64,000 nt of DNA from the NCBI GenBank assembly GCA_023410715.1, contig JAEYPN010000025.1, positions 1 to 64,000 of the forward strand, in the 5' to 3' direction. This stretch comes from Bacillota bacterium. Its GTDB lineage: Bacteria > Bacillota_I > Bacilli_A > Izemoplasmatales > UBA1188. This document shows, piece by piece, positions 37,086 to 45,232 of the stretch. The notes beneath the pieces were generated by a model. That model did no database searches and had not been told where the DNA came from. It was given only the letters and a program-made list of their open reading frames with translations. How positions within the stretch are numbered: position 1 is the stretch's first letter; the number at the start of each line of letters is the position of its first letter. The position numbers and the translations under genes were made by a program.

Positions 37086-37139
37086 TTTCTACCTCACAAA
37101 CAATAATTTTCATAGTTTTTTTATCATAAGTACTATAAA

Positions 37140-37148
37140 ATTATATCA
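37140..37148 (-). promoter_or_regulatory. Extended -10 promoter of the tsaE cluster
   Basis: TGATATAAT on the minus strand lies upstream of tsaE and just after the amidase terminator. The -35 box is poor (ATGCAA at 17 nt). Confidence 0.5.
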
Positions 37149-37166
37149 TATTTTAGCTTTCATTGC

Positions 37167-37191
37167 ATAAAAAAAGCAAATATGTATTTGC
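37167..37191 (-). terminator. Rho-independent terminator of the amidase gene
   Basis: GCAAATA and TATTTGC form a stem with a 2-base centre and are followed by TTTTTTT on the minus strand, 14 bases after the amidase stop. Confidence 0.85.
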
Positions 37192-37204
37192 CTTAATATT
37201 ATAT

Positions 37205-37855
37205 TTAATTTTTATCACTTAAATATTCTAAAATTCCTATATAAATTGTGTGAGCAATCAAATCTTGATAACTAGAGCTAGTTAACAACTCTCTTTCGCG
37301 CTGATTAGATAAAAAACCAACTTCAACTAAAACCCCAGTTTTAATAACATTATCTAAAATAAATTTATCGGTTAAAGACTTAGCATTTCTATCAGTTTTA
37401 GTATTTTGTTTTAAACTTGTTTGAATATACTCCGCAAGCAGCTTACTTCCTTCATTTTTAGGGTTATAGAATGTCTGAGCACCCGACCAGATTGTACTTC
37501 CAATAGCGTTAGCATGTAAAGAAATATATAAATCCGCATCTGAATCATTAATCATTTTCGCTCTTTTCCTAATATCTTCTTTTTTATAATTAGTAGTACT
37601 ACTTGATAGATCAATATCTGTTTCGCGTGTTAAATAAACAATAAACCCAGCATTTTCTAAATAAACTTGTAAATATTTACTAATCTTTAAATTAATGTCT
37701 TTTTCTAAGACACCATCATAGACAGCGCCTCCATCTCTTCCACCATGACCTGGATCAATGTATATAATAAAACTTTTATTTTTTTTCGCATTTATTTTAA
37801 TTACACCAAATATGCAAATAATAAGTAACGATAGACTAATTATATATTTTTTCAT
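37205..37855 (-). CDS. N-acetylmuramoyl-L-alanine amidase, CwlD-like (Amidase_3)
   Basis: This 216-residue secreted or membrane-anchored amidase has an N-terminal hydrophobic segment (residues 3-22) and an Amidase_3 domain. Zinc-ligand and catalytic residues are visible: H37 in IDPGHGG, E51 in LEKDIN, H114 in SLHAN and E178 in VEVGFLSN. The compact form (signal plus one domain, no SH3 or SPOR domain) is like CwlD, which removes the peptide side chain from muramic acid during spore cortex formation. It implies peptidoglycan, which true Mollicutes lack. It is divergent from the lipid kinase gene. Confidence 0.9.
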   Translation of the reverse strand: MKKYIISLSLLIICIFGVIKINAKKNKSFIIYIDPGHGGRDGGAVYDGVLEKDINLKISKYLQVYLENAGFIVYLTRETDIDLSSSTTNYKKEDIRKRAKMINDSDADLYISLHANAIGSTIWSGAQTFYNPKNEGSKLLAEYIQTSLKQNTKTDRNAKSLTDKFILDNVIKTGVLVEVGFLSNQRERELLTSSSYQDLIAHTIYIGILEYLSDKN

Positions 37856-37895
37856 AAAAACACCATTATTATTATATGATTTTTTTGTCTATTTA

Positions 37896-37904
37896 TGATA
37901 TAAT
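37896..37904 (+). promoter_or_regulatory. Extended -10 promoter of the lipid kinase gene
   Basis: TGATATAAT on the plus strand lies 37 bases before the TTG at 37941. The -35 box is weak. Confidence 0.5.
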
Positions 37905-37988
37905 CTTATTAAGTAAAATAGTTCTAATATAAAACATTACTTGGAAGGAGAAATAGTAAAAATTACTAAATTTTACTATAAAAGCCAT

Positions 37989-38864
37989 ATGTTTTTAATT
38001 TTACATAACCCTTTAGCTAAAAATAATAAAGCTAAAAAAAACACAAAAAAAATATTAAACTATTTACGCAAAAACAAAGTTCCTTTTATTATCAAAAGTT
38101 CACTTAAAGTAAGTAATTTAAATAATTATTTAGAGATGCGCCCCATGATTTCCAAACTTTTAATCATTGGCGGCGATGGTTCAATTAATTATTTAGTAAA
38201 TCATGTTGATTTTTCAAAAATAACTCAGGAAGTATACCTTATTAAAAGTGGTTCAGGTAACGACTTCTTAAGGACACTAAAACCAATAAGAAAAGCGAAT
38301 GTTAATATCTTTCAAGCTAACACTAATAATGGGAAATTTAAATTTGCGAATGGTTGCGGTCTAGGACTTGATGCTTTAGTATGCCAAAAAACTAATACAA
38401 GCAAAATAAAGAATAAGTTTTCTTACCTCTTGAACGCAATAAAAAGTATAATTGAATATAAACCATGTCGTTTAACCTTAAATATTGATAATCAAATATA
38501 TAATTTTAAGAAATGTTACTTTATATCTGCGCAAAACGGAAAATATTTTGGGGGAGGAATGAAAATTACCCCAAAAGCAGATCTAGCCGATAACAAGATT
38601 GATGTTATTGTGGTTCACGATGTTCCTAAATTTTTTGTCTTGCTTGTCTTCGCTTCTATTTATTTTGGAGCCCATACAGCACTTAAAAAATTTGTATTCT
38701 ATAAGAAAGCAACACGTCTTAATGCAAAGATGGAAAATAAAATGTACTTACAAACTGATGGTGATGTCCATGAGGGGATTGATACAATTGCCATTAGCCA
38801 TAATCAAAACATTATCTTTAATGCATTTACAAAAGATCAAATTAAAAAAATCCAGGAAAAATAA
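37989..38864 (+). CDS. Diacylglycerol kinase family lipid kinase (DagK/YegS-like)
   Basis: This protein has about 291 residues and a DAGK catalytic domain: start FLILHNPLAKNNKAKK, then the nucleotide loop LLIIGGDGSINYLVNHV, SGSGNDFLRTL, GCGLGLDALVC and QNGKYFGGGMKITPKADLADNKIDVIVV, with DGDVHEG near the end. Such enzymes phosphorylate diacylglycerol or related lipids and recycle lipid products. The reading frame is open back to a TTG at 37941, but that codon sits in the AAGGAG site. The ATG at 37989 matches where the family begins, although it has no ribosome-binding site nearby. An ATT at 37962 is another possible start. Confidence 0.88.
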   Translation: MFLILHNPLAKNNKAKKNTKKILNYLRKNKVPFIIKSSLKVSNLNNYLEMRPMISKLLIIGGDGSINYLVNHVDFSKITQEVYLIKSGSGNDFLRTLKPIRKANVNIFQANTNNGKFKFANGCGLGLDALVCQKTNTSKIKNKFSYLLNAIKSIIEYKPCRLTLNIDNQIYNFKKCYFISAQNGKYFGGGMKITPKADLADNKIDVIVVHDVPKFFVLLVFASIYFGAHTALKKFVFYKKATRLNAKMENKMYLQTDGDVHEGIDTIAISHNQNIIFNAFTKDQIKKIQEK

Positions 38865-38880
38865 TCCTGGAATTTTTTTT
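38851..38880 (+). terminator. Rho-independent terminator of the lipid kinase gene
   Basis: TCCAGGA and TCCTGGA pair around an AT-rich loop and are followed by TTTTTTTT; the stop codon is in the loop. Confidence 0.9.
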
Positions 38881-38922
38881 ATTTTATTTTATCGGTTATT
38901 TAGAAAATGGTAGTTGCAAACT

Positions 38923-38952
38923 AAAAAGAATGACACCATCAAAGTATCATTC
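38923..38952 (-). terminator. Rho-independent terminator of pgi
   Basis: GAATGATAC and GTGTCATTC (one wobble pair) around a 7-nt loop are followed by TTTTT on the minus strand, 19 bases past the pgi stop. Confidence 0.8.
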
Positions 38953-38970
38953 CTTAATAAATTTTATTTT

Positions 38971-40275
38971 TTACTTTTTTAATTTCTTTGTTAATTCTTC
39001 GTATCCTGGTTTTTCAAGTAAGGCAAACATATTTTTCTTATATGCTTCAACTCCTGGTTGATTAAATGGATTAACTCCTAAAACATAGCCACTTAAAGCG
39101 CAAGATAATTCGAAGAAATAAATTAAATAGCCAATATTAAATTCATCAATTTTATCAATATCTAAAATAATGTTTGGTACTCCTCCAGAAACATGAGCTA
39201 ATGTTGTTCCTAAGAAGGCTTGTTTATTTACATAATCAATAGTTTTACCAGCTAAATAATTTAAACCGTCTAAATCATGTTTTTCTTCTTTAATCTCTAC
39301 ATCTAAAATTGGTTCTTTAACATTAATTACAGTTTCAAATAAAGTTCTTTCCCCTTCTTGAATGTATTGACCAATTGAGTGTAAATCAGTTGAGAATGAA
39401 GCTTTAGAAACAAAGATACCTTTATTGTCTTTTCCTTCACTTTCTGCAAATAGTTGTTTCCACCAGTCGCTAAATGATGTAAGACATGGTTCATAGTTTA
39501 CTAATAACTCAACTTTATAACCTTTACGATATAAAACGTTTCTTACAGCAGCATATTTATAAGCTAAATTATCTTCTTCTTTTAGTAAATCATTATAGGC
39601 ATTTAATGCACCATTCATTAAGCTATCAATATCAATACCAGCTGCGGCAATTGGAAGTAAACCAACAGCACTTAACACACTATATCTTCCACCAATATTG
39701 TCAGGAACAACAAACATCTCATAGCATTCATTAGTAGCTAAATCATGTAAAGCACCTTTTAATTTATCAGTTGTTGCAAAGATACGTTTATGAGCTTCTT
39801 CTACGCCATATTTTTCTTCTAATTGACTCTTTAATTCTCTAAAAGCTATTGCTGGTTCAGTTGTAGTTCCTGATTTAGAAATTACATTAACCATATAGTT
39901 TTTATCTTTTAAATAATCCAAAAGTTGTTTTAAATATGTGCTTGAAATATGATTTCCTGCAAATAAAATCTCGACACCTTTTTTACCAAAATAAGGCGTT
40001 AAAGCATTAATTACTGCTTTAGAGCCAAGATATGAGCCACCAATACCAATTACCACAAGAATATCAGCATTTTGTTGAATATAATCCGCTGCGGTTTTGA
40101 TTCTTTCGTATTCATACTTATCAAAGTTAAGCGGATGATCAACCCAGCCTAAAAAGTCATTTCCGGCTCCGGTCTTATCTCTTAATTTTTTGTTAGCATT
40201 TTTTACTTCTTGTACCATGTCATTTAGTTCTTTGTTATCAATAAATGACTCCAAATAATTCAAGTTAATTTTCAT
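38971..40275 (-). CDS. pgi: Glucose-6-phosphate isomerase
   Basis: Pgi interconverts glucose-6-phosphate and fructose-6-phosphate. The 434-residue protein is of the short Gram-positive form with VVIGIGGSYLGSKAVI, VISKSGTTTEPAIAFR, GGRYSVLSAVGLLPIA, SEGKDNKGIFV and NPFNQPGVEAYKKN, including the catalytic Glu and Lys contexts. It has its own terminator. Together with aldolase and HprK in the same window it indicates sugar fermentation by glycolysis. Confidence 0.98.
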   Translation of the reverse strand: MKINLNYLESFIDNKELNDMVQEVKNANKKLRDKTGAGNDFLGWVDHPLNFDKYEYERIKTAADYIQQNADILVVIGIGGSYLGSKAVINALTPYFGKKGVEILFAGNHISSTYLKQLLDYLKDKNYMVNVISKSGTTTEPAIAFRELKSQLEEKYGVEEAHKRIFATTDKLKGALHDLATNECYEMFVVPDNIGGRYSVLSAVGLLPIAAAGIDIDSLMNGALNAYNDLLKEEDNLAYKYAAVRNVLYRKGYKVELLVNYEPCLTSFSDWWKQLFAESEGKDNKGIFVSKASFSTDLHSIGQYIQEGERTLFETVINVKEPILDVEIKEEKHDLDGLNYLAGKTIDYVNKQAFLGTTLAHVSGGVPNIILDIDKIDEFNIGYLIYFFELSCALSGYVLGVNPFNQPGVEAYKKNMFALLEKPGYEELTKKLKK

Positions 40276-40303
40276 ATTTTTAGCTCCTTTATATATTTTG
40301 TCA

Positions 40304-40328
40304 TTAAAAAAACGATAAATCTATCGTT
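40304..40328 (-). terminator. Rho-independent terminator of the S1-domain gene
   Basis: AACGATA and TATCGTT arms around a 4-nt loop are followed by seven T on the minus strand; the S1-domain stop codon lies in the stem. Confidence 0.88.
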
Positions 40329-40650
40329 TTTTTGAATAGCTTTTAATCCAATTAGGTAACGCATCTTCAAAAGGCTTAAAACCTTTAGTTAGTATGATAT
40401 CTATTCGTTTTTTCGGATTTTTCCTTGTTATTCTTTTGTAACTTAGATTTAATTTTTGGTCATCTGAAACCCCAATAATTAATAAATCCACTAGTTCTCC
40501 AACTTTGATAAAATCTTCAACATTCTTGACGAATCCATCACTTATCTCAGAGATATGAATTAATCCGTCATATTTGTCGTCAATTTTAACGAATGCGCCA
40601 TACGGTTTTATGCCTGTGATTCGACCTCTCACAATACTTCCCGTTTTCAT
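40321..40650 (-). CDS. S1 RNA-binding domain protein (YugI/CvfD-like)
   Basis: This small protein (about 109 residues) has one S1 domain at its N-terminus: GSIVRGRITGIKPYGAFVKID, then GLIHISEISDGFVKNVEDF, then DQKLNLSYKRI. A basic tail with a conserved FKPFEDALPNWIKSY ending follows. This architecture matches B. subtilis general stress protein 13 (YugI) and the streptococcal/staphylococcal CvfD, a ribosome-associated post-transcriptional regulator. The next gene downstream is pgi, also the genomic neighbour of yugI in Bacillus. The ATG after AAGGTG is chosen over the in-frame GTG three codons before. Confidence 0.9.
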   Translation of the reverse strand: MKTGSIVRGRITGIKPYGAFVKIDDKYDGLIHISEISDGFVKNVEDFIKVGELVDLLIIGVSDDQKLNLSYKRITRKNPKKRIDIILTKGFKPFEDALPNWIKSYSKKR

Positions 40651-40720
40651 GCTGGCCACCTTTTCTATAAACTATGAATTTATTATAACATAATTATAAA
40701 AAAATGGTACCATCTAATTT

Positions 40721-41194
40721 TTAATTATAACTATGGGCAACTGAAGCTGCGGCCGCTGAAGCAATTGCACCGACAATGTCATCAATGAACGTTGAACAGT
40801 GGTCCTCGCTTTCTTTTCCTAACTTGTCAAGTTTACCAATAATTCCTGGTTTAACTTTATCGACATATCCAAAATTAGTAAGGCCAATCGAACCATAAAT
40901 ATTACATATTGATAAAACTAAGATTTCATCAATTCCATAAAGCGGATTGTCTTCATTAATTAGCGTCTCTAGAGGTTCACTTAAAAGATGTTTTTCTGCT
41001 AAAATATCTAATTCAATACCAGTTAATATTGCGTTTTGTACTTCTCTTTTTAACAAGACTTTTTCTACATGTTCTAAGCATTTTTCAATTTTTAGACCAG
41101 GATTATATTTTTCTTGTAAAAAAAGCACAATCTCTGCTATATCTTGGATTTTAACTCCCCTACTCTCTAGTAGTTTAACACATATATCACGCAT
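40721..41194 (-). CDS. Phosphatidylglycerophosphatase A family protein (YutG-like)
   Basis: This 157-residue protein has the YutG/PgpA-related pattern. An N-terminal helical part (CVKLLESRGVKIQDIAEIVLFLQEKY) leads to YGIDEILVLSICNIYGSIGLTNFGYVDKVKPGIIGKLD and the metal-site-like STFIDDIVGAIASAAAASVAH. PgpA dephosphorylates phosphatidylglycerol phosphate; for the Bacillus YutG branch the substrate is less certain. It follows the Nfu and YutD genes in the same order as in Bacillus relatives, with close spacing (10 bp). Confidence 0.85.
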   Translation of the reverse strand: MRDICVKLLESRGVKIQDIAEIVLFLQEKYNPGLKIEKCLEHVEKVLLKREVQNAILTGIELDILAEKHLLSEPLETLINEDNPLYGIDEILVLSICNIYGSIGLTNFGYVDKVKPGIIGKLDKLGKESEDHCSTFIDDIVGAIASAAAASVAHSYN

Positions 41195-41204
41195 TTTTCT
41201 CCCT

Positions 41205-41435
41205 TTAGATGTGTTCTACACCTATTACTCCTGGAACTTCTTCAACTAAGATCGCTTCAATACCATCTTTAATTGTATCATCCATTGCATTACAGTCAAC
41301 GCAAGCTCCAAGAAGTTCAACATAAACTATACCATCTTCATATTTAACAAACTTTACATCGCCACCATCGCGTTGTAAATATGGTCTTATTTTTGTTAAA
41401 ATTGTTACTATTTCTGTTTCAATATCATTATACAT
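41205..41435 (-). CDS. NifU-like Fe-S scaffold/carrier protein (YutI type)
   Basis: This 76-residue protein consists of a single NifU C-terminal domain: LTKIRPYLQRDGGDVKFV, then LLGACVDCNAMDDTIKDGIE with the C45-x2-C48 cluster ligands. Such Nfu proteins carry 4Fe-4S clusters to targets. It sits between the YutD-like and YutG-like genes, 9 bp from each neighbour, so all three are likely one transcript. Confidence 0.95.
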   Translation of the reverse strand: MYNDIETEIVTILTKIRPYLQRDGGDVKFVKYEDGIVYVELLGACVDCNAMDDTIKDGIEAILVEEVPGVIGVEHI

Positions 41436-41444
41436 ATTATCACT

Positions 41445-41729
41445 CTATTCCTCTGAAATAACCTTATTAGGGCTACATTTAACATTCTTTAAAATATAGT
41501 AAGGACAGTTATAAACACAAGATTCGGTAATATAATCTGGAATTTTTCTTTTGGAATTACTTCCATTACCGCTAAAACCACGAAGTCTTAAAACTCCACT
41601 TGAGTAATCACCAACTATATAAGGGTAACGATCAAAAATTTCCACATATCTTTTTACAAAATCATCTAATACAAAGGCTTCTTTATAATTTAATAGTAAT
41701 TCAAATTCTCCAAAATCTGTATATATCAT
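41445..41729 (-). CDS. YutD family protein (DUF1027)
   Basis: This 94-residue protein matches YutD: an N-terminal beta segment, then YVEIFDRYPYIVGDYSSGVLRLRGF, then the conserved Cys-containing end KIPDYITESCVYNCPYYIL. The family is widespread in Firmicutes without assigned function; structural work relates its fold to nucleic-acid-binding proteins. It heads the YutD-Nfu-YutG cluster. Confidence 0.9.
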   Translation of the reverse strand: MIYTDFGEFELLLNYKEAFVLDDFVKRYVEIFDRYPYIVGDYSSGVLRLRGFSGNGSNSKRKIPDYITESCVYNCPYYILKNVKCSPNKVISEE

Positions 41730-41851
41730 ATTAACTTACCTAATAAATCGGGACCATTAATGCTTAATTTATTAACTTTCCTTTCTTTAAAATAACTTCC
41801 TTATTAATTTTAACACAAATCAATAAAATTACCTAATATTATGATAAATTT

Positions 41852-42502
41852 TTAATTAAGAATTTCTCCAAAAGAACCATAAATAAAATTAGGAACTTCG
41901 CCATATATTACTTCCATTACAAGAGGAACTTTGGTTACAATTGTTATTTTTTCCTCTTTTAAAGGCAATATAATTTGGAAATCAATGTTAATTAATAAAT
42001 TAACAGTAATAATACTACTGTTAATTCCATATTCTTTGACTTCAGTGTTAATATCACAAGTATATGAACCAACCGGAATTATTTTGTAATTTATATATGG
42101 TCCAAAATTAACATCCATATACTTAATTAAAATTTTACTGATTGGAATTTTCATATCGGTAATTTGTGCATTACTGGCTATATTATTAACATAACCGTAT
42201 AAATTATCAGTTATATCAACTAAAATCTGATTAGTTAAGTAAGTATTAATAGAAATTCTTGAAACTCGTGAGTTTTCACTTTCTAGCAAGATTAAGTCCT
42301 CACTTTTGAGCTCAGGAACCACAAATTTTTTAATCGCTTCATTGACAAAAAGTTCGGCTTCTAGCTTCGCTTTTTCTTTAGCATGGACAACAATCGTTTC
42401 GCTATATACCCGATCAAATTTAATAATTAAAAAAAAGATTAAAATGAGAATTAAAATACTTTTTAAAACTTTTCTTTTAAATAAGTATTTTAAGAGCTTC
42501 AC
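41852..42502 (-). CDS. yunB: YunB-like sporulation protein
   Basis: This 216-residue protein has an N-terminal transmembrane helix (about residues 15-29) and the YunB pattern. KEKAKLEAELFVNEAIKKFV is followed by LIxxESENSRVSRISINTYLTNQI, then IPISKILIKYMDVNFGPYINYKIIPVGSYTCDINTEVKEYGINSSIITVNLLINIDFQIILPLKEE, and ends near VPLVMEVIYGEVPNF. In Bacillus, yunB is under sporulation control and loss affects spore formation. The neighbouring YunC-like gene overlaps by 26 bases, as expected from the yunB-yunC pairing, which supports the call. Confidence 0.85.
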   Translation of the reverse strand: MKLLKYLFKRKVLKSILILILIFFLIIKFDRVYSETIVVHAKEKAKLEAELFVNEAIKKFVVPELKSEDLILLESENSRVSRISINTYLTNQILVDITDNLYGYVNNIASNAQITDMKIPISKILIKYMDVNFGPYINYKIIPVGSYTCDINTEVKEYGINSSIITVNLLINIDFQIILPLKEEKITIVTKVPLVMEVIYGEVPNFIYGSFGEILN

Positions 42503-42785
42503 GCACTACCATTCCTTCAATAATTCCTAAATCTTTGGCACATATACTGACCTTTTCTAATTTAGCATCTAGTAATTCTTCTATTGTTTTAACCCCAACT
42601 GCCCTACCGTTTATAACTCCACGTTTAACTAAATGTGGCGCATTAAACATATCAACATCCAGTGCACCACACATAAAATAACCAATATCATTTCCAACAA
42701 TTAAAAGTGTCGTCTTTGGTAAGCATACTTCAATCTCATAAAAATCACTTTCATCAATTTTAAAGTTTTCATACCGAAATTTCAT
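42477..42785 (-). CDS. YunC-like DUF1805 protein
   Basis: This 102-residue protein is of the DUF1805 family: PKTTLLIVGNDIGYFMCGALDVDMFN, then RGVINGRAVGVKTIEELLDAKLEKVS, then AKDLGIIEGMVVREALKIL. The B. subtilis YunC structure is known but its function is not. It overlaps the yunB start, suggesting coupled translation. Confidence 0.9.
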   Translation of the reverse strand: MKFRYENFKIDESDFYEIEVCLPKTTLLIVGNDIGYFMCGALDVDMFNAPHLVKRGVINGRAVGVKTIEELLDAKLEKVSICAKDLGIIEGMVVREALKILI

Positions 42786-42871
42786 TTTTTATCCACCTCT
42801 TTTTTAATTCTTATCAGTAAAATATATGAATATAAATAGGCAATTATCACATAATATTACTGGTGAAAATT

Positions 42872-43342
42872 ATGCTAGTAAAAGAAATAATGAAAAATAA
42901 TTTAATAAAGATTAAAACAATTAATACGGTTAGTGAAGCCTGCCGTAAAATGAAAAGAAAAAATATCGGGTTTTTATTATGTTATAACTCAAAAAGAAAG
43001 TTCACAGGAATTATTACAGATAGAGATATCGTCCTTTATATTGCAAAAGGGTTTGATTTAGACACCAAACTTTATAAAATTATCAATAAAAAGGTAGTTT
43101 ATGTCTTTGAAGATGATGATATTGGTTTAGCTGTTACTAGATTCTGTAAATATCAAATAACAAGACTTCCAGTTTTAGATAGATATAAACAGGTTGTCGG
43201 AGTTTTATCAATATCTGACTTAGCTTTATGTGACGCAACAAATGATTATATAGGTCATATCATGAGAGAAATAAAGACACATCGTCCACCTCTACATTCT
43301 AGAGAAGAACTTTTTTTAGATATTGATGACTACATTTTATGA
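42872..43342 (+). CDS. CBS-domain pair protein
   Basis: This protein (about 156 residues) contains two CBS domains: VKEIMKNNLIKIKTINTVSEACRKMKRKNIGFLL...GIITDRDIVLYIA and IINKKVVYVFEDDDIGLAVTRFCKYQITRLPVLD...VVGVLSISDLAL. Stand-alone CBS pairs usually bind adenine nucleotides and act as sensors. The tail (HRPPLHSREELFLDIDDYIL) is not recognised. ATG after GGTGA is preferred to the GTG at 42863. It ends with TGA, evidence that UGA is a stop here. Confidence 0.92.
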   Translation: MLVKEIMKNNLIKIKTINTVSEACRKMKRKNIGFLLCYNSKRKFTGIITDRDIVLYIAKGFDLDTKLYKIINKKVVYVFEDDDIGLAVTRFCKYQITRLPVLDRYKQVVGVLSISDLALCDATNDYIGHIMREIKTHRPPLHSREELFLDIDDYIL

Positions 43343-43520
43343 CAAAATAAAACTTACTCATGTATGAGTATATTTTCTAATCAAAGTTTCATGTTTATAC
43401 ATTAAAAGTATAAATATGATCTTTTTTTTATAAATTTAATCATTAAAAGAAAATTTTTATTTTTTTAATTTTTATAAAAATTATTTATTTTCACTTGTTT
43501 TCGACATTCGACATAATTTT

Positions 43521-43542
43521 ATTTGACTTATGTCAAATTTTT
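43521..43542 (+). terminator. Possible terminator of the CBS gene
   Basis: ATTTGAC and GTCAAAT form a perfect 7-bp stem with a 4-nt loop, followed by TTTT on the plus strand. It is 180 bases past the CBS stop, so the link to that gene is uncertain. Confidence 0.45.
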
Positions 43543-43547
43543 GAAAA

Positions 43548-43574
43548 TAAAAAAAGAGTTGATTTCAACTCTTT
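43548..43574 (-). terminator. Rho-independent terminator of the aldolase unit
   Basis: AAAGAGTTGA and TCAACTCTTT pair with a 2-base centre and are followed by TTTTT on the minus strand, directly after the stop of the 189-residue gene. Confidence 0.88.
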
Positions 43575-43575
43575 C

Positions 43576-44145
43576 TTAAACCTCTAAATCATGTCCGATA
43601 ACAATCTCTTCAACTTCATAAAGATCAATACCGAGCGATTCGCAAATTTCCACAAAAACACTGGATACATTAAAGAACTCAAAATTTCTATCATTGAAAC
43701 TAGATTTAATTACATCGTTAATATATATGTAATAGTTAGGATTAATTTCTTTTTTATTTTCAATAATATCAGAAATATCATCTGCTAACTTATTAAGATC
43801 ATTCTTGTATTTAATTTTTTTCTCATCAAGATCAGCAATAAGTGATTCTAAATCAATTAAATAGTTAATCAATTTTTCATATTCTAAAAATTCATGAATA
43901 TCATTTTTAAAAGTTAACTCCAAGTAATCTTTTACAAAGCCAAATTCGCTATGTAAGTAGCCAATTCCAAATTCTAAAATACTTTCCTGATCTTCATCAA
44001 GTTTTTCAAGTTTTGCTAAATAATCTAACGCCTTAATAATTGGTTTAAATTTTTCAAATAATACCGTATCATGTTCGTCAAGTTCATGAAGAAAACTTTC
44101 ATTCTCTTTTTTCCAGGCTATATAATCTTTTGTAAATATACTCAT
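43576..44145 (-). CDS. Unknown acidic helical protein coupled to aldolase
   Basis: This 189-residue protein is acidic, Lys/Glu/Asp/Leu-rich and apparently almost fully helical, with coiled-coil-like stretches in the middle (LESLIADLDEKKIKYKND). No signal peptide or membrane helix is seen. It is not recognised. The start overlaps the aldolase stop by one base, and a terminator follows immediately, so it is the second gene of a two-gene unit with fba. A link to glycolysis is only inferred from that arrangement. Confidence 0.75.
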   Translation of the reverse strand: MSIFTKDYIAWKKENESFLHELDEHDTVLFEKFKPIIKALDYLAKLEKLDEDQESILEFGIGYLHSEFGFVKDYLELTFKNDIHEFLEYEKLINYLIDLESLIADLDEKKIKYKNDLNKLADDISDIIENKKEINPNYYIYINDVIKSSFNDRNFEFFNVSSVFVEICESLGIDLYEVEEIVIGHDLEV

Positions 44146-45011
44146 TAAGCCTTATTTACTGATCCAAATAATTGCATTTTTTCGCGTACACATTCTTTAA
44201 TAGCTTTTACACCAGGAGCTAAAAGCTTACGAGGATCAAATCCTTTACCTACTAAGTCTTTACCTTCTTCAATATATTTTCTTGTAGCTCTTTGGAAAAA
44301 TAATTGACATTCAGTATTTACATTAATTTTGGCAACGCCTAAAGAAATAGCTTTTTTAACCATTTCATCAGGAATACCTGTACCACCATGTAATACTAGA
44401 GGTAAATTACCAGTTTTTTCTCTAATTTTAGCTAAAGCTCCAAAATCTAATCCCTGCCAATTTGCAGGATATATACCATGAATATTACCAATACCAGCGG
44501 CTAACATTGTAACCCCTAAATTAGCAATTCTTGCACATTCATCTGCGTCAGCTATTTCACCTTTACCTATAACTCCGTCTTCTTCGCCACCAATAGCTCC
44601 GACTTCGGCTTCAAGTGATAATCCTAATCTTCCACAAATACTAACTAATTCTGTTGTTTTTTCAACGTTTTCATCAATTGAATAATGGCTTCCATCAAAC
44701 ATTATTGATGAAAAACCAGCTTCTATTGCTTTCTTTGCACCTTCATATGTTCCGTGGTCAATGTGTAAAGCAACAGGAACAGTAATATTTAAACCATCAA
44801 TCATTGCATTTACCATCGCTGAAACAGTTTTAAACCCAGTCATATACTCTGCTGCACCTTCAGATACACCTAAAATTACTGGTGAACGAAGTTCTTCTGC
44901 GGTTAATAAGATTGCTTTTGTCCATTCTAAGTTGTTTATATTAAATTGTCCAACAGCATATCCTTCTTTTAATGCTTTTTCAAGCATGTCTTTTGCTGAA
45001 ACTAAACTCAT
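44145..45011 (-). CDS. fba: Fructose-bisphosphate aldolase, class II
   Basis: Class II aldolase cleaves fructose-1,6-bisphosphate with a catalytic zinc. The protein (about 288 residues) starts MSLVSAKDML like its Bacillus relatives, with LHIDHGTYEGAKKAIEAGFSSIMFDGSHYS (zinc His and catalytic Asp), GNIHGIYP, LPLVLHGGTGIP and INVNTECQL. The second of two ATGs, 7 nt after AAGGAGG, is chosen. The promoter at 45051-45079 precedes it. Confidence 0.97.
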   Translation of the reverse strand: MSLVSAKDMLEKALKEGYAVGQFNINNLEWTKAILLTAEELRSPVILGVSEGAAEYMTGFKTVSAMVNAMIDGLNITVPVALHIDHGTYEGAKKAIEAGFSSIMFDGSHYSIDENVEKTTELVSICGRLGLSLEAEVGAIGGEEDGVIGKGEIADADECARIANLGVTMLAAGIGNIHGIYPANWQGLDFGALAKIREKTGNLPLVLHGGTGIPDEMVKKAISLGVAKINVNTECQLFFQRATRKYIEEGKDLVGKGFDPRKLLAPGVKAIKECVREKMQLFGSVNKA

Positions 45012-45050
45012 CATTATTCCTCCTTAGATAAGAATTAAATTTCCGTAAAT

Positions 45051-45079
45051 ATTATATACAAAAAACGATAAAAAGTAAA
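45051..45079 (-). promoter_or_regulatory. Promoter of fba
   Basis: TTTACT (45074-45079), a 17-nt spacer and a perfect TATAAT (45051-45056) lie on the minus strand, 40 bases before the start codon. Confidence 0.55.
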
Positions 45080-45095
45080 GTAAATACCAAAAAGA

Positions 45096-45119
45096 AAAAA
45101 GGATTATATTGTCCTTTTT
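45096..45119 (-). terminator. Original terminator hairpin of tldE, now left of the IS element
   Basis: AAAAAGGA and TCCTTTTT pair around an 8-nt loop (minus strand, then TTTCTTTTT). Its 5' arm belongs to the 14-bp sequence duplicated by the IS insertion. Before insertion this hairpin stood directly behind the tldE stop codon 1.66 kb away. Confidence 0.8.
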
Positions 45120-45123
45120 ACTT
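45110..45123. repeat. 14-bp target-site duplication, left copy
   Basis: TGTCCTTTTTACTT directly abuts the left inverted repeat of the IS and is repeated exactly at 46771-46784, directly abutting the right inverted repeat. Confidence 0.9.
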
Positions 45124-45150
45124 TGTTAAAGGAATAAGTAAACGCAACAA
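45124..45150 (+). repeat. IS30-family left inverted repeat
   Basis: The sequence starts TGTTAAAGGAATAAGTAAAC. It pairs with the complement of 46744-46770 at 21 of 27 positions. Confidence 0.85.
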
Positions 45151-45232
45151 TTATTTTTATTTTGTAACTTTTACTTTTTCCTTCTTTTTGTTTATTATAT
45201 TTATGAGCTTAGTTTTCTAGGAGATTAAGAAA

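Noticed and set aside
40695..40715. Palindrome ATGGTACCAT followed by T residues after the YutG-like gene
   Set aside because: A perfect palindrome without room for a loop gives only a very weak hairpin, so it was not listed as a terminator.
42863..43342. UGA read as tryptophan (mycoplasma code)
   Set aside because: The CBS-domain gene ends at TGA exactly where the protein should end, and conserved tryptophans elsewhere are TGG, so the standard code is used.
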